Virus record (IMG/VR): IMGVR_UViG_3300004460_000110
Location: 1 to 26,432 of that record
Reading direction: 5' to 3' (one strand)
DNA from: a virus
Length of the DNA stretch: 26,432 nt
In this document: positions 1-7,921 of the stretch, in pieces
How the letters are laid out: each line of letters begins with the position of its first letter
Position numbering within the stretch: position 1 is the first letter of the stretch
Program-made: the position numbers and the translations under genes
Notes under the pieces: generated by a model
Databases searched by the model: none
What the model saw: only the letters and a program-made list of their open reading frames with translations
Told to the model about the DNA's origin: nothing

Positions 1-2019
1 GGTGCAATCAACGACGGTGGTAACGAAGGAGTCAACACCATCGAGCATCTTAACGCGCTTCACAACGACAATGGAGACCTTGCAATCACAGACACCATCA
101 ATGTGCATTGGGTGAGTCATCCGCGCTACGGTTCATTCAGCCAATCACCACCGGGAGGAAGTGATGCAGGATATGGTCAGGGACCATCTCGCGGAGCAGA
201 CCGTGGTGGTGGTCATGTTGCTGATTCATTCTATTTCGCAGGACGCAACAATCAACAGACGGGACACTACTCAGTTCGTTTGCAAGGTGTGGGTGTTGAT
301 GCAACCACCACCGCGCTAACGACAAACGGTACATGGGTGGTTACATCTGATGGTGATTCTTTCTTTATGCTCGCTCCTAACGCAGGTGTTGACATCACAC
401 TCCAACCTGAAAAAGATGGTACGAACTATAAATTCCCTGAAGGGCATATTATTGAAGTATGTAACAACGGGTTAGGTAATATCATCTTCGATGACTTGAG
501 TGGCAGTAACGAGACAGTAGGACCCACTCACCGCGCTACGTTCATTTACGAAGGGAGTGTGTGGATTCGATGCGATTATCAATCCGCTATCATATCGGGA
601 AGTGCTATCGCGGCTATCTACGATAACAGCGGTACACCTGCATTCACTTCGGGTATCACCAAAGCCGAAGTCCAAACACTTCTCAACATTGAAGACAACG
701 CTGATGTAACCGATACAGCAAATGTTACCGCTGCGGGAGCATTGATGGACAGCGAAGTAACCAACCTTGCTCAAGTCAAAGCGTTCAACACAGCAGACTA
801 TGCTACGGCAGCACAAGGAGCAAAAGCCGACAGCGCACAGCAACCTCCATCAGAAGGGGCATTTGTTAATGGTGACAAAACCAAGTTAGATACAATCGAG
901 ACAAATGCAGATGTAACTGACACAGCGAACGTCACAGCGGCAGGTGCGTTGATGGATAGTGAGGTTACTAATCTTGCCCAAGTCAAAGCGTTTGATTCAG
1001 CAGACTATGCTACTGCGGCTCAGGGTACGAAAGCAGATACTGCACATGGGTGGGGTAATCATGCGTCTGCGGGATATAGCACAGCGACAGGTGTAGAGAA
1101 CAATGCAGATGTTACAGATGCAACCAATGTTAACGCCGCAGGTGCAATAATGCACAGCGATTTAGCAACCAAAGGACAGATAGTAGTAGGAGATGGTACG
1201 GGTGATGCAACCATTCTTGGTGTTGGAACTAACAACCACGTTCTAACAGCGGATAGTTCAGAGGCATCAGGTGTCAAATGGGCTGCGACAGCAGCGGCGG
1301 GTATAACAGCACTAACTGGTGATGTCACAGCAAGCGGTTCAGGTTCAGTAGCGGCTACTATTGCGGCTGATGCGGTTACTTATGCTAAGGTACAGAATGT
1401 AGCGGCGAATAACGTACTGTTAGGTAATGATAACGGCGCAGGTTCGGCTGTTCAAGAATTAGATGCAGCGGCGGTAAGAACTATCTTGAGTGTTGCAGAG
1501 AATGCAACAGAATACACAGACGCTATGGCACAAGCCGCTAACGACCCTGCTATTACAGGTAACACACTATTAGCAAACGGTAACGTAGCGGCGATAGCAG
1601 GTATAACCGTCAAGGCATCGAAGTGTTTTGTTTATCTTTCAGGAAATCAAAGTTACAGTTCAGGTCCTGTTAAGGTAACACATGACACGGCATTATGGAA
1701 TGTAGGTTCTAATTATGATTTAACCGCCAAATACTATATTGCACCGAGAGATGGTTATTATCTTGTAGCGTGTAGTTTTTATTTCACATCTAATCCATCA
1801 TGGGCGATGTCCCTAATTTACGTTGATGAAAATGCAGGTGCGGGATTTGCTATTCGGCTTCGTAGGCATAGTGTCAATGGTCAAGATACGCTTTTATCAG
1901 CAGTAATCAAATTAAATGCGGGTGATAAGGTTGCCCACTATGCTCAGGCTTCTAATAGTGGAAACATTGGGGCTGCTCTTAATACTCTCACCTACTTTCA
2001 AGTTACGGAGATGTTATGA
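1..2019 (+). CDS. Tail-fibre-like virion protein, 5' partial
   Basis: The frame is open from base 1, so the gene begins upstream and the GTG at 103 is not the real start; 672 residues are visible. The N-terminal part is Gly/Asn/Asp-rich. The middle holds three degenerate repeats built on NADVTDTANVTAAGALM, with the first two copies 207 bp apart. The last 130 or so residues (about 541-672, beginning KCFVYLSGNQ) look like a C1q/TNF-type jelly roll: alternating beta strands and a YYLVACSFYF strand. This layout, a fibrous repeat shaft followed by a globular C-terminal head, is typical of tail fibres or receptor-binding proteins of tailed viruses, and the NADVTD repeats are common in marine phage structural proteins. 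Its stop overlaps the next start as ATGA. A host-recognition role is inferred. Confidence 0.75.
   Translation, partial: GAINDGGNEGVNTIEHLNALHNDNGDLAITDTINVHWVSHPRYGSFSQSPPGGSDAGYGQGPSRGADRGGGHVADSFYFAGRNNQQTGHYSVRLQGVGVDATTTALTTNGTWVVTSDGDSFFMLAPNAGVDITLQPEKDGTNYKFPEGHIIEVCNNGLGNIIFDDLSGSNETVGPTHRATFIYEGSVWIRCDYQSAIISGSAIAAIYDNSGTPAFTSGITKAEVQTLLNIEDNADVTDTANVTAAGALMDSEVTNLAQVKAFNTADYATAAQGAKADSAQQPPSEGAFVNGDKTKLDTIETNADVTDTANVTAAGALMDSEVTNLAQVKAFDSADYATAAQGTKADTAHGWGNHASAGYSTATGVENNADVTDATNVNAAGAIMHSDLATKGQIVVGDGTGDATILGVGTNNHVLTADSSEASGVKWAATAAAGITALTGDVTASGSGSVAATIAADAVTYAKVQNVAANNVLLGNDNGAGSAVQELDAAAVRTILSVAENATEYTDAMAQAANDPAITGNTLLANGNVAAIAGITVKASKCFVYLSGNQSYSSGPVKVTHDTALWNVGSNYDLTAKYYIAPRDGYYLVACSFYFTSNPSWAMSLIYVDENAGAGFAIRLRRHSVNGQDTLLSAVIKLNAGDKVAHYAQASNSGNIGAALNTLTYFQVTEML
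697..1160 (+). repeat. Triplicated NADVTD-type protein repeat in the tail-fibre gene
   Basis: Copies start near 697, 904 and 1102. The first two share about 45 residues almost unchanged (NADVTDTANVTAAGALMDSE, then VTNLAQVKAF, then ADYATAAQG). The third keeps NADVTDATNVNAAGAIM and then diverges. Synonymous sites differ between copies 1 and 2 (for example gctgatgtaaccgat against gcagatgtaactgac), so the protein is conserved while the DNA has drifted. This argues for an old repeat under protein-level selection, not a recent slippage event. Confidence 0.8.
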
Positions 2020-2180
2020 TGACACCACAAGAGATGACAATAGGAATGCACAACGCAGGGTTTACTCAATTTGTTTACGCTGAACATGGTACATATTTTA
2101 TTGACGGCACTATCAACCTAAATGAATGGCCGAGTAGTTGGGGTACACCACCTACGCAAACCGTCATAAACAGTTGGTGA
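2016..2180 (+). CDS. 54-residue hypothetical virion-module protein
   Basis: The ATG at 2016 overlaps the tail-fibre stop (ATGA), which is the normal junction type in this genome. The product starts MMTPQEMTIGMHNAGFTQFV and ends INSW. It has many aromatic residues (Phe, Tyr, Trp), no membrane segment and no Cys. I do not recognise a family. Its place directly behind the tail-fibre gene suggests a small structural protein or fibre chaperone, but that rests on position only. It may look like noise because it is short; the overlap junction and the next gene starting 2 nt after its stop support it. Confidence 0.55.
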   Translation: MMTPQEMTIGMHNAGFTQFVYAEHGTYFIDGTINLNEWPSSWGTPPTQTVINSW

Positions 2181-2181
2181 T

Positions 2182-2337
2182 ATGATGATATGGTTATGGG
2201 CATTGTTGGCATTCTTTGCAGGATACGCGCTAACGTGGATGGCAACCATTGACTCAAAGGATTCGTTCATTATTTTTGAATCAGAAGAGGAACTCCAACA
2301 AGCGTGTTGGGAAGGACTGCGTAAGGGTGTGAAGTGA
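2182..2337 (+). CDS. 51-residue single-pass membrane mini-protein
   Basis: It begins 2 nt after the preceding stop, with GGTGA just upstream (the second Met at 2185 is the alternative start). Residues 1-23 (MMIWLWALLAFFAGYALTWM plus 3 more) form one hydrophobic helix, followed by a charged tail with an ESEEEL stretch and a basic end (LRKGVK). The topology is that of a small single-span membrane protein. Small membrane proteins beside tail genes can be holin-like or spanin-like, but one span and no other motif do not allow a function call. The stop overlaps the next ATG (TGATG). Confidence 0.55.
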   Translation: MMIWLWALLAFFAGYALTWMATIDSKDSFIIFESEEELQQACWEGLRKGVK

Positions 2338-2531
2338 TGGGGAAACTAAAAGCGCGCTTATCACAGAACTGTCCATCGTGTCATGAGAGTGTTCTCGCGC
2401 GCCGACTTGAGAGTCGATATGTTAATGATAGAGATTCGCGTGTCCTTGTTTGGGAGTGTCCAAAATGCGAAGCACTTTGGCGCGAATCAAGATTAAACAA
2501 ACCAAAATTCAAACATCATGGAGTTGATTGA
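2337..2531 (+). CDS. Zinc-ribbon mini-protein
   Basis: 64 residues from the ATG at 2337, which overlaps the previous stop; a GTG at 2334 is possible but less likely. Two CxxC knuckles (CPSC near residue 14 and CPKC near 41) are spaced as in a one-domain zinc ribbon, with basic residues around them (MGKLKARL at the N-terminus, NKPKFKHH near the end). Such ribbons usually bind nucleic acid or proteins; no specific role can be read. The following gene starts immediately after the stop. Confidence 0.65.
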   Translation: MGKLKARLSQNCPSCHESVLARRLESRYVNDRDSRVLVWECPKCEALWRESRLNKPKFKHHGVD

Positions 2532-4304
2532 ATGGGGAAAGAAAAGAAACCAAAGAAAGGCGGAATGGTTATTGTTATTGGTGTTGGTGCTAAACCAAAA
2601 AAGAAAGACCAAATGAAGAAAGCAGAAGATGATGCTCCTAAAAGACAGCGTCGTGGACGCGGTGGTAATCGTTCTACAACAAGAAGATTTTACGACAGAG
2701 TAAAGTCAGGTAGAATCAATCTTGAAAGCATTCTTGATAAAAGAAGAATTGACCACGATGAATTTTACGGTGAGTTTAAACGAAAAACAGGTCAAGACTT
2801 CGATGAATATATCTCATCAGGTGAAGAGAAATTTGATGTTCAAAAATTGATTGACGATATTGCATCGAAATCAGCAGAAGCGCGCGGAGGACAAAGAGAA
2901 CCGCGTGGTCAAGATAGGCAGCGTCAAATCTTTGACGGGCTTATGATGACTCCTGAACGCACGCTTAGAAATATGGGTATCAGACAAGAAGATTGGAAGA
3001 GAGCAGTTACACAGAGAAACCGAGAAGGTAATTTAACTGGTGATACATTCGACGAACTTAAATCTAAACTCGGTGATAAAAAGAAAATTGCAGCAAGAGA
3101 TGAAAAGAGAGCGACTATTAGTAGAGAGAAAGGTCAGGAAGAAAGAGAAGAATTCACCGAACGCGGTGGATACAAAGGTCTCCCTGAAGATGTTTTCGAC
3201 TATTTAACAGACCACCGTTCAGATGATACACAAGAAAGACATCTTGCTACTCGCGGTGATGAAGATGATAATGAACACGAACAGAATCAAGAATATGAGC
3301 GCATGAAGCGATTACTATCGGCTCTTAATGTACAATACGGTCCCGATGTCGTTGACTCTATGGCGCGTCGATATGCAACCGAAGGTCGTGCAGGTGCGCC
3401 TACAACACAAGCAGCGGTTGACCATCATGGGTTTTCCACAGGAAGACAAGGTAGAGGTGGAGGAAGTTCAGTATCCCATCTCCCATCAACTGTCTTCACT
3501 AATCCAAAAGCCGCGGCTAACACTCGTATGTCTTCACCACAAGAAGAAGAGTTTGAGGGTGTTACATTCGACCCTCGTGCAAAAGGTATTGATGGTGGAG
3601 GTTCACGACAGCATCAGGAATTTATCATGCGCGCATTGCAATCTGACTTAGTTAACCCTATGGAATCAGCGTTCGCTTTGTTGAAGGGTAATCCTTCTAT
3701 GCAAGACGCTCGTGGACAAAACATTGACCACCCTGCCGCTATGGTGTATGGCGATATTGCACAACAAATTGATGACGAAGATGACACAGAATCGTCACTC
3801 AAACGGAGACGTGTAATGGAAAATATGGACTTATCCACTCTCTATCCATACTCAACAAATCAGCAACCATCTGTACACAGGAATTTCAAGAATGATGACG
3901 AGTCGGGGTCACGCATGATGGAGCATTTACAACGAGATAATGTAAAAAATACTGACAAAGTGGAAGGTGAATACCAACAACGAAACGCCAAGAGAGGGCA
4001 AGAAAGGCACGCAGCGCGGAGGCATGGCGACCCTGTACCGCCGGCAGGGCCGGGGGCGACTCGAAGACAAATCTTTAACCAACAAGGGATTGATAATATG
4101 AAAGCGAAAGACATTCGACAAACTGCGCGTGACCGCACCGCGCATATGATGGACGAACCCGACCAAGCAGCAGGTGCAAATCATGGCATTGAGAGAATGC
4201 CGCGCCCCGAAGAAACAGACATTGCTAATGTCATGGATGATGACATCCAACGACTTAACCCTAAGATGAGAAACTTTGCAGACGCGTCAGGTAAACTACA
4301 ATAG
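2532..4304 (+). CDS. 590-residue highly charged, probably disordered virion-module protein
   Basis: The ATG directly follows the previous stop. The N-terminus is Lys-rich around a short hydrophobic patch (GGMVIVIGVGAKPKKK). Residues 38-60 are Arg/Gly-rich (KRQRRGRGGNRS), and most of the rest is rich in Asp, Glu, Arg, Gln and Gly with few aromatic or hydrophobic blocks. A short helical-looking region (about 60-120: FYDRVKSGRINLESILDKRR) may be folded. No enzymatic motif is seen. Low complexity, charge and a place in the late + strand module suggest a virion-internal, scaffold or injected DNA-binding protein; that is inference. I do not recognise the family. Confidence 0.7.
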   Translation: MGKEKKPKKGGMVIVIGVGAKPKKKDQMKKAEDDAPKRQRRGRGGNRSTTRRFYDRVKSGRINLESILDKRRIDHDEFYGEFKRKTGQDFDEYISSGEEKFDVQKLIDDIASKSAEARGGQREPRGQDRQRQIFDGLMMTPERTLRNMGIRQEDWKRAVTQRNREGNLTGDTFDELKSKLGDKKKIAARDEKRATISREKGQEEREEFTERGGYKGLPEDVFDYLTDHRSDDTQERHLATRGDEDDNEHEQNQEYERMKRLLSALNVQYGPDVVDSMARRYATEGRAGAPTTQAAVDHHGFSTGRQGRGGGSSVSHLPSTVFTNPKAAANTRMSSPQEEEFEGVTFDPRAKGIDGGGSRQHQEFIMRALQSDLVNPMESAFALLKGNPSMQDARGQNIDHPAAMVYGDIAQQIDDEDDTESSLKRRRVMENMDLSTLYPYSTNQQPSVHRNFKNDDESGSRMMEHLQRDNVKNTDKVEGEYQQRNAKRGQERHAARRHGDPVPPAGPGATRRQIFNQQGIDNMKAKDIRQTARDRTAHMMDEPDQAAGANHGIERMPRPEETDIANVMDDDIQRLNPKMRNFADASGKLQ

Positions 4305-4313
4305 GTGAGTTTC

Positions 4314-4958
4314 ATGGAGTGGTGGCGTATCCTTAAAGAAATGTCTCGCGAAGATTATAATATTGCTGCTCGTACTGGTGGCATTCCAATGACCGATGCG
4401 CGACAAGAATCGTATAAAGGAGCCGGACCCGATGGTAAAGACCTCCCTCTAAACACAGGTGATAGTTTTAGAACCATGCCCGATACAGAAGCACAACGTA
4501 TGATGCAAATACAACGTGACAACAGGCAAGGAGCGGCGCATGAAGGTACTCATGCTGGATTTGAAAGCATGGGTATGGAAGATTTTAGAGGCAATCAATT
4601 CCACGATGCTCCTCATTTTCAAGACCCAAATTTTGAACCAATGGTTGACAGTTTCTCTTTGCGTCCCGAAGACGCAAGTTTACCAGACCCGTCGTTCGCT
4701 GAACGCCATGAACCTGAACAACCTGAGCCTGAATTCGACCCTGAACTATCTTCATTCCATACAAGAGACAGAAGGCAGTCACCATCTGATGATGCATTTA
4801 CACATCTCAAGCGTAAGAAAGAAGCAGAGGCTCGTCGTATGCGAGAAGTAAAAGAAAGAGGTCGACGTATACCACAGCAACAGCAGCGCAGAGTCGGAAG
4901 AAGGCCGGGTGAAGGTAAAAACGCCTATCGAAATCGAATGAAAAGACAGCGACGGTGA
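4314..4958 (+). CDS. WWRILKE-signature protein 1, hydrophilic
   Basis: 214 residues from the ATG at 4314, preceded by GGTGA at a good ribosome-binding distance; the GTG at 4305 in the same frame is the weaker choice. The protein opens MEWWRILKEMSRED. It continues with a Pro/Glu/Asp-rich stretch (HEPEQPEPEFDPELS) and ends in a strongly basic tail (RRIPQQQQRRVGRR, then RNRMKRQRR). There is no known domain. The opening is nearly identical to that of the next gene, at DNA level too, so the two share a modular N-terminal tag. An acidic middle and basic tail fit a capsid-internal or nucleic-acid-associated protein, but the function is unknown. Confidence 0.7.
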   Translation: MEWWRILKEMSREDYNIAARTGGIPMTDARQESYKGAGPDGKDLPLNTGDSFRTMPDTEAQRMMQIQRDNRQGAAHEGTHAGFESMGMEDFRGNQFHDAPHFQDPNFEPMVDSFSLRPEDASLPDPSFAERHEPEQPEPEFDPELSSFHTRDRRQSPSDDAFTHLKRKKEAEARRMREVKERGRRIPQQQQRRVGRRPGEGKNAYRNRMKRQRR

Positions 4959-4963
4959 ATCTT

Positions 4964-5704
4964 ATGGACTGGTGGCGTATCCTCAAAGAGGCGAAGTCTC
5001 CTAAAGCAATTGAGCATAAGCGCAGATACGAAACAGAATACGAATCTTCACCATCGCGAAAAAAATACCGTAGAGATTTAGAACGTGAACGTCGCAAGCG
5101 CGGCGTAGCAGGTAAGGGTGGTAAAGACATGAGCCACACGAAGACAGGTAAGATTGTCCCTGAAGACCCACACACGAACAGGGCGCGCTCTCATCCATCC
5201 GTAGGTTCAACGCTCAAGACGTTTCTGCGCCCATGCAACTACTGCGGTGTCATTACGAGACCGGGTCAACAATGCAAGTGTGGGAACATGGTGAAAGCAC
5301 CACAGATGAATCTGCGTAACGAGTCTGCTCAATGTGAATTGTGCGGTTCAACGATGACAGGTGAAGAAGCGCAGCAATCCAATCAACAATTCGGCGCATC
5401 AGTATGCATTCCTTGTATAATGAAAGAGCAACAAGGAATCAATCAAGAGAACGACATGATGTTCCACAGCGAACCTATGGAAATAGCAATGCGCTTGCTA
5501 AAAGAACAGAAGAAGTTGTTCGTTCAAGGACAAAAGACTCTCGATGGGCGACCTGCCTTCTTACCGACTGACTTTGCATCAGAAGAGAATCGAAGACAAG
5601 CCGCCCTAAAAGAAGCGCAAGCAAAAGAAGCGCGGGAAGCACAGCGACGTAAGAACGCCGAAGGTCTTACTCCTCTTCCCCACTTTCAACAGAACCCGGA
5701 ATAG
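4964..5704 (+). CDS. WWRILKE-signature protein 2 with Cys4 zinc-binding segments
   Basis: 246 residues from the ATG at 4964, preceded by GGTGA; the GTG at 4955 is the alternative. It opens MDWWRILKEAKSPK, then has a basic region (RRDLERERRKRGVAGKGGK). At about residues 88-106 lies CNYCG...CKCG and at about 125-155 CELCG...CIPC, together two likely zinc sites. The C-terminus is a charged helix (EAQAKEAREAQRRK). The last 38 bp overlap the 3' end of the convergent membrane mini-protein gene. The family is unknown. The paired opening with the upstream gene suggests that both go to the same partner or compartment, such as the capsid. Confidence 0.7.
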   Translation: MDWWRILKEAKSPKAIEHKRRYETEYESSPSRKKYRRDLERERRKRGVAGKGGKDMSHTKTGKIVPEDPHTNRARSHPSVGSTLKTFLRPCNYCGVITRPGQQCKCGNMVKAPQMNLRNESAQCELCGSTMTGEEAQQSNQQFGASVCIPCIMKEQQGINQENDMMFHSEPMEIAMRLLKEQKKLFVQGQKTLDGRPAFLPTDFASEENRRQAALKEAQAKEAREAQRRKNAEGLTPLPHFQQNPE

Positions 5705-5804
5705 GGATGTTGTTAGCGGCACTCACAATGTAGTCTGCAACCATGAAGGTAAACTCAATCACCACCACAACAACAATCGCTAAGATGAAAAACTCAACTA
5801 TCAT
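5667..5804 (-). CDS. 45-residue membrane mini-protein coupled to the thermosome
   Basis: The ATG at 5804 overlaps the thermosome stop as ATGA, which argues for translational coupling and against the longer upstream reading of this frame. Residues 1-20 (MIVEFFILAIVVVVVIEFTF) plus MVADYIV form one long hydrophobic span, followed by a short polar tail ending SGEEE. It is the last gene of its operon and overlaps the convergent virion gene by 38 bp. The family is unknown. A viral membrane protein, for example for lysis or assembly at the membrane, is possible; nothing beyond topology supports it. Confidence 0.6.
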   Translation of the reverse strand: MIVEFFILAIVVVVVIEFTFMVADYIVSAANNIPIPGSVESGEEE

Positions 5805-7297
5805 TGACTGCGCCTCGCGATGATGTCGTCGATTCGTAGAATTGAACAAGCGACTTCTGTCGAGGAGTTGATAATTTGTTGAATAAGCGCGGCAGGTTCC
5901 CAAACACCTTTCTCTGCTGTATCAGTAACTTCTCCTTCTCCTGCGAAGTCGATGTACAATCCATGATTATCAGGGCAAGAGCGTAGTTCCATGACAACGT
6001 CAAGTGGGTCCATTCCTGCATTGCTTGCGATAGCGGCAGGAATGATTTCAAGTGAGTCTGCGAATGCTTCCATACACATACGTTCTCTTGCTGTCAATCC
6101 TTGCTCGTTTGTAGCGTAGTTCCTGACGGATGTAGCCAACTTAGAAAGAACTGCACCGCCGCCGGGGTAGACACGTCCATCTTTCAAGTAAAGACATAGA
6201 ACACCGAGAGCGTCGTCAAACGCGCGTTCGTATTCATCAAGCATTTGTCTTGTTGCACCACGAACAATGATTGTAATGGTATCACTTTCCTTTGTTTCGA
6301 CAGATACATAATCAAGGTCTCCGATACGAACAGATTTGACTGAACCCTCAATCATTGGGTATGCACCGTCAACAACGTCCGTAACACGATGATGAATAGG
6401 GATACCTGTAATGCGCGCAATAGAATCCATGTCGCTTTGTTGAACACGACTAACGACTGCGATGTTCTTAGCATCAAGGTACTTTGCTACTGCTTCATGT
6501 ACTCCATCTCGGACAATAAGAACATCACACATCTCAGAAATCGTCTCTGATAAGTTCCCTAAGATATGCATCTCTTGTTCTCTTATTTGTGCTAACTGAG
6601 CAGGGTCTTGAATCGTCATCTGAACATCTTCATAGTTGAACCCATCAACTCCACCATCGAGTAGTAGAATGCGCGGCATTTCTTTTCCATAGTGGTCAGG
6701 GTTTGTGAATGTCTTGTTAAGAACAAGTCCACTATGAATGTAAGAATCAGACATACTGCCACCCGATTGAGTGAGCAATCGTATTCTATCAAGTTCACCG
6801 TTGACTTGAATAGCGGCTTTAGCGCATAGTTGAGATGCAAATCCAAGTGCAGACTCGGATGCTTTACCTCGTAGTGCTGTGGAAGCAATCAATACTGGGT
6901 CTGCTTCAACAGATTTAGGTAAATTCTCGATTGCAATTCTTGACGCTTTGTTAAATGCGCGCACAACAGTTTGTGGGTGGATTCCTCGCATAAGTAATCC
7001 TTCACTCAACGCAAGCATTTGACCTGCGAGTACAACAACACTTGTTGTTCCGTCCTTGCACGTTTCTTCTTGTGTCTGACTTGCTTGAACCATCATCTGC
7101 GCACCGGGATGTGCTGTGTCAAGTTCACGCAAAATGGTGATACCATCGTTAGTTACGATTGTTTCTCCGCGTTCGTCTACGAGCATTTTATCCATACCTG
7201 CGGGTCCAAGTGTTGACCTTACGGTCTCAGCCACTTGAACTGCGGCTCGGATGTTACTCATTTGGGCTTCTCTTCCTGTTTTTCTTTCTTCTGACAT
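5801..7297 (-). CDS. Group II chaperonin (thermosome/CCT-type) subunit
   Basis: 498 residues. Nucleotide-binding motifs of archaeal thermosomes are clear: LGPAGMDKML (30-39), NDGITIL (50-56), KDGTTS (81-86, replacing GDGTT), IIVRGATRQM in the apical-to-intermediate return, ERAFDDALGV with the catalytic Asp, and PGGGAV. The C-terminal part AFADSLEIIP, NAGMDPLD, EKGVWEP and SILRIDDII follows the family closely. It builds double-ring ATP-dependent folding chambers in the cytoplasm, with a built-in lid and no GroES. It is about 45 residues shorter than cellular subunits (about 540-550) and lacks their flexible Gly-rich C-terminal tail; the usual Glu two residues after GGGA is replaced by Leu. It may form a viral homo-oligomer or mix with host subunits. 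It is coupled to the exonuclease upstream and the membrane mini-protein downstream. Confidence 0.95.
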   Translation of the reverse strand: MSEERKTGREAQMSNIRAAVQVAETVRSTLGPAGMDKMLVDERGETIVTNDGITILRELDTAHPGAQMMVQASQTQEETCKDGTTSVVVLAGQMLALSEGLLMRGIHPQTVVRAFNKASRIAIENLPKSVEADPVLIASTALRGKASESALGFASQLCAKAAIQVNGELDRIRLLTQSGGSMSDSYIHSGLVLNKTFTNPDHYGKEMPRILLLDGGVDGFNYEDVQMTIQDPAQLAQIREQEMHILGNLSETISEMCDVLIVRDGVHEAVAKYLDAKNIAVVSRVQQSDMDSIARITGIPIHHRVTDVVDGAYPMIEGSVKSVRIGDLDYVSVETKESDTITIIVRGATRQMLDEYERAFDDALGVLCLYLKDGRVYPGGGAVLSKLATSVRNYATNEQGLTARERMCMEAFADSLEIIPAAIASNAGMDPLDVVMELRSCPDNHGLYIDFAGEGEVTDTAEKGVWEPAALIQQIINSSTEVACSILRIDDIIARRSQ

Positions 7298-7301
7298 TGT
7301 T

Positions 7302-7919
7302 TCACCAACCTATTTGATATTCCTCAATTATACCTGTCTCTTCATTTCGACCTTTTACAAAGCCTTCTTTCCTCCCATGTTGAAACAAGTCATAATTGAG
7401 TTTGCAATCTGCTATGCAGTATTTCATAACGTCCAGTTCTCGACCTTCTCGCCAAGCGATAGGTGCGTCTGCTGATTCCATGATTTCTTTTCCTACTCCG
7501 AGTGTGTGTTTGCATAGGGAGTCAAGTCGATGACTTTTTCCACACGCGCTACGCACTTCCCAAGAAGTGTCGCATACTGACTCATTGTCTTTTTGAAGAA
7601 GAACACCTGCGTAATGCATATCAAGAGAATCACGAAGTACAGGGAGGTCAAACCCTCGTATGTTATGTCCAACGATGATGCCACCATTATCGACGTGCTT
7701 TTTGAGATGTTCACCGAGTTCACGAGGATGAAGAGCGTGTATATGCGCACCGTCAATTTCAATATTGCGAGCATGACTAAACGCTTTCGTAAACACATGG
7801 GCTTCTTCACCATCCCATGTAGCCACAACGGATGTATCGAAGAGTTGAGTGTTACCCCAACCTCCAATCTCATGAGAGAAGTTTGTTGTTTCAATATCAA
7901 GTGCCATAATCTTACTCAT
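7302..7919 (-). CDS. DEDD-family 3'-5' exonuclease (DnaQ/PolB-exo-like)
   Basis: 205 residues with the three exonuclease motifs in order: Exo I ALDIETT at the N-terminus (first Asp-x-Glu), Exo II VGHNIRGFDLPVL near residue 90, and Exo III MKYCIADCKLNYDLF near residue 170 (Asp with a Tyr three residues earlier). The layout resembles the proofreading domain of family B polymerases as a stand-alone protein. It would remove 3' nucleotides from DNA (possibly RNA) with two metal ions. The start is supported by GGAGG six or seven bases upstream of the ATG. It lies 2 nt after the ATPase gene and 4 nt before the thermosome. The polymerase in this window has its own exonuclease domain, so this one is more likely a repair, end-processing or recycling nuclease. 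Confidence 0.85.
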   Translation of the reverse strand: MSKIMALDIETTNFSHEIGGWGNTQLFDTSVVATWDGEEAHVFTKAFSHARNIEIDGAHIHALHPRELGEHLKKHVDNGGIIVGHNIRGFDLPVLRDSLDMHYAGVLLQKDNESVCDTSWEVRSACGKSHRLDSLCKHTLGVGKEIMESADAPIAWREGRELDVMKYCIADCKLNYDLFQHGRKEGFVKGRNEETGIIEEYQIGW

Positions 7920-7921
7920 GC

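Noticed and set aside
472-843. 123-residue - strand frame with many Cys, looking like a zinc protein
   Set aside because: It is antisense to the tail-fibre repeats; its Cys come from reversed GCA/ACA-rich codons and it has no coupled neighbours.
103-2019. GTG at 103 as start of the tail-fibre gene
   Set aside because: The same frame is open without a stop from base 1 and reads as Gly/Asn-rich protein of the same style, so the gene enters from outside the window.
2337-5704. Major capsid, portal or terminase gene in the virion module
   Set aside because: None of the + strand products shows the folds or motifs of these proteins (no terminase Walker A or nuclease motifs); those genes probably lie upstream of the window.
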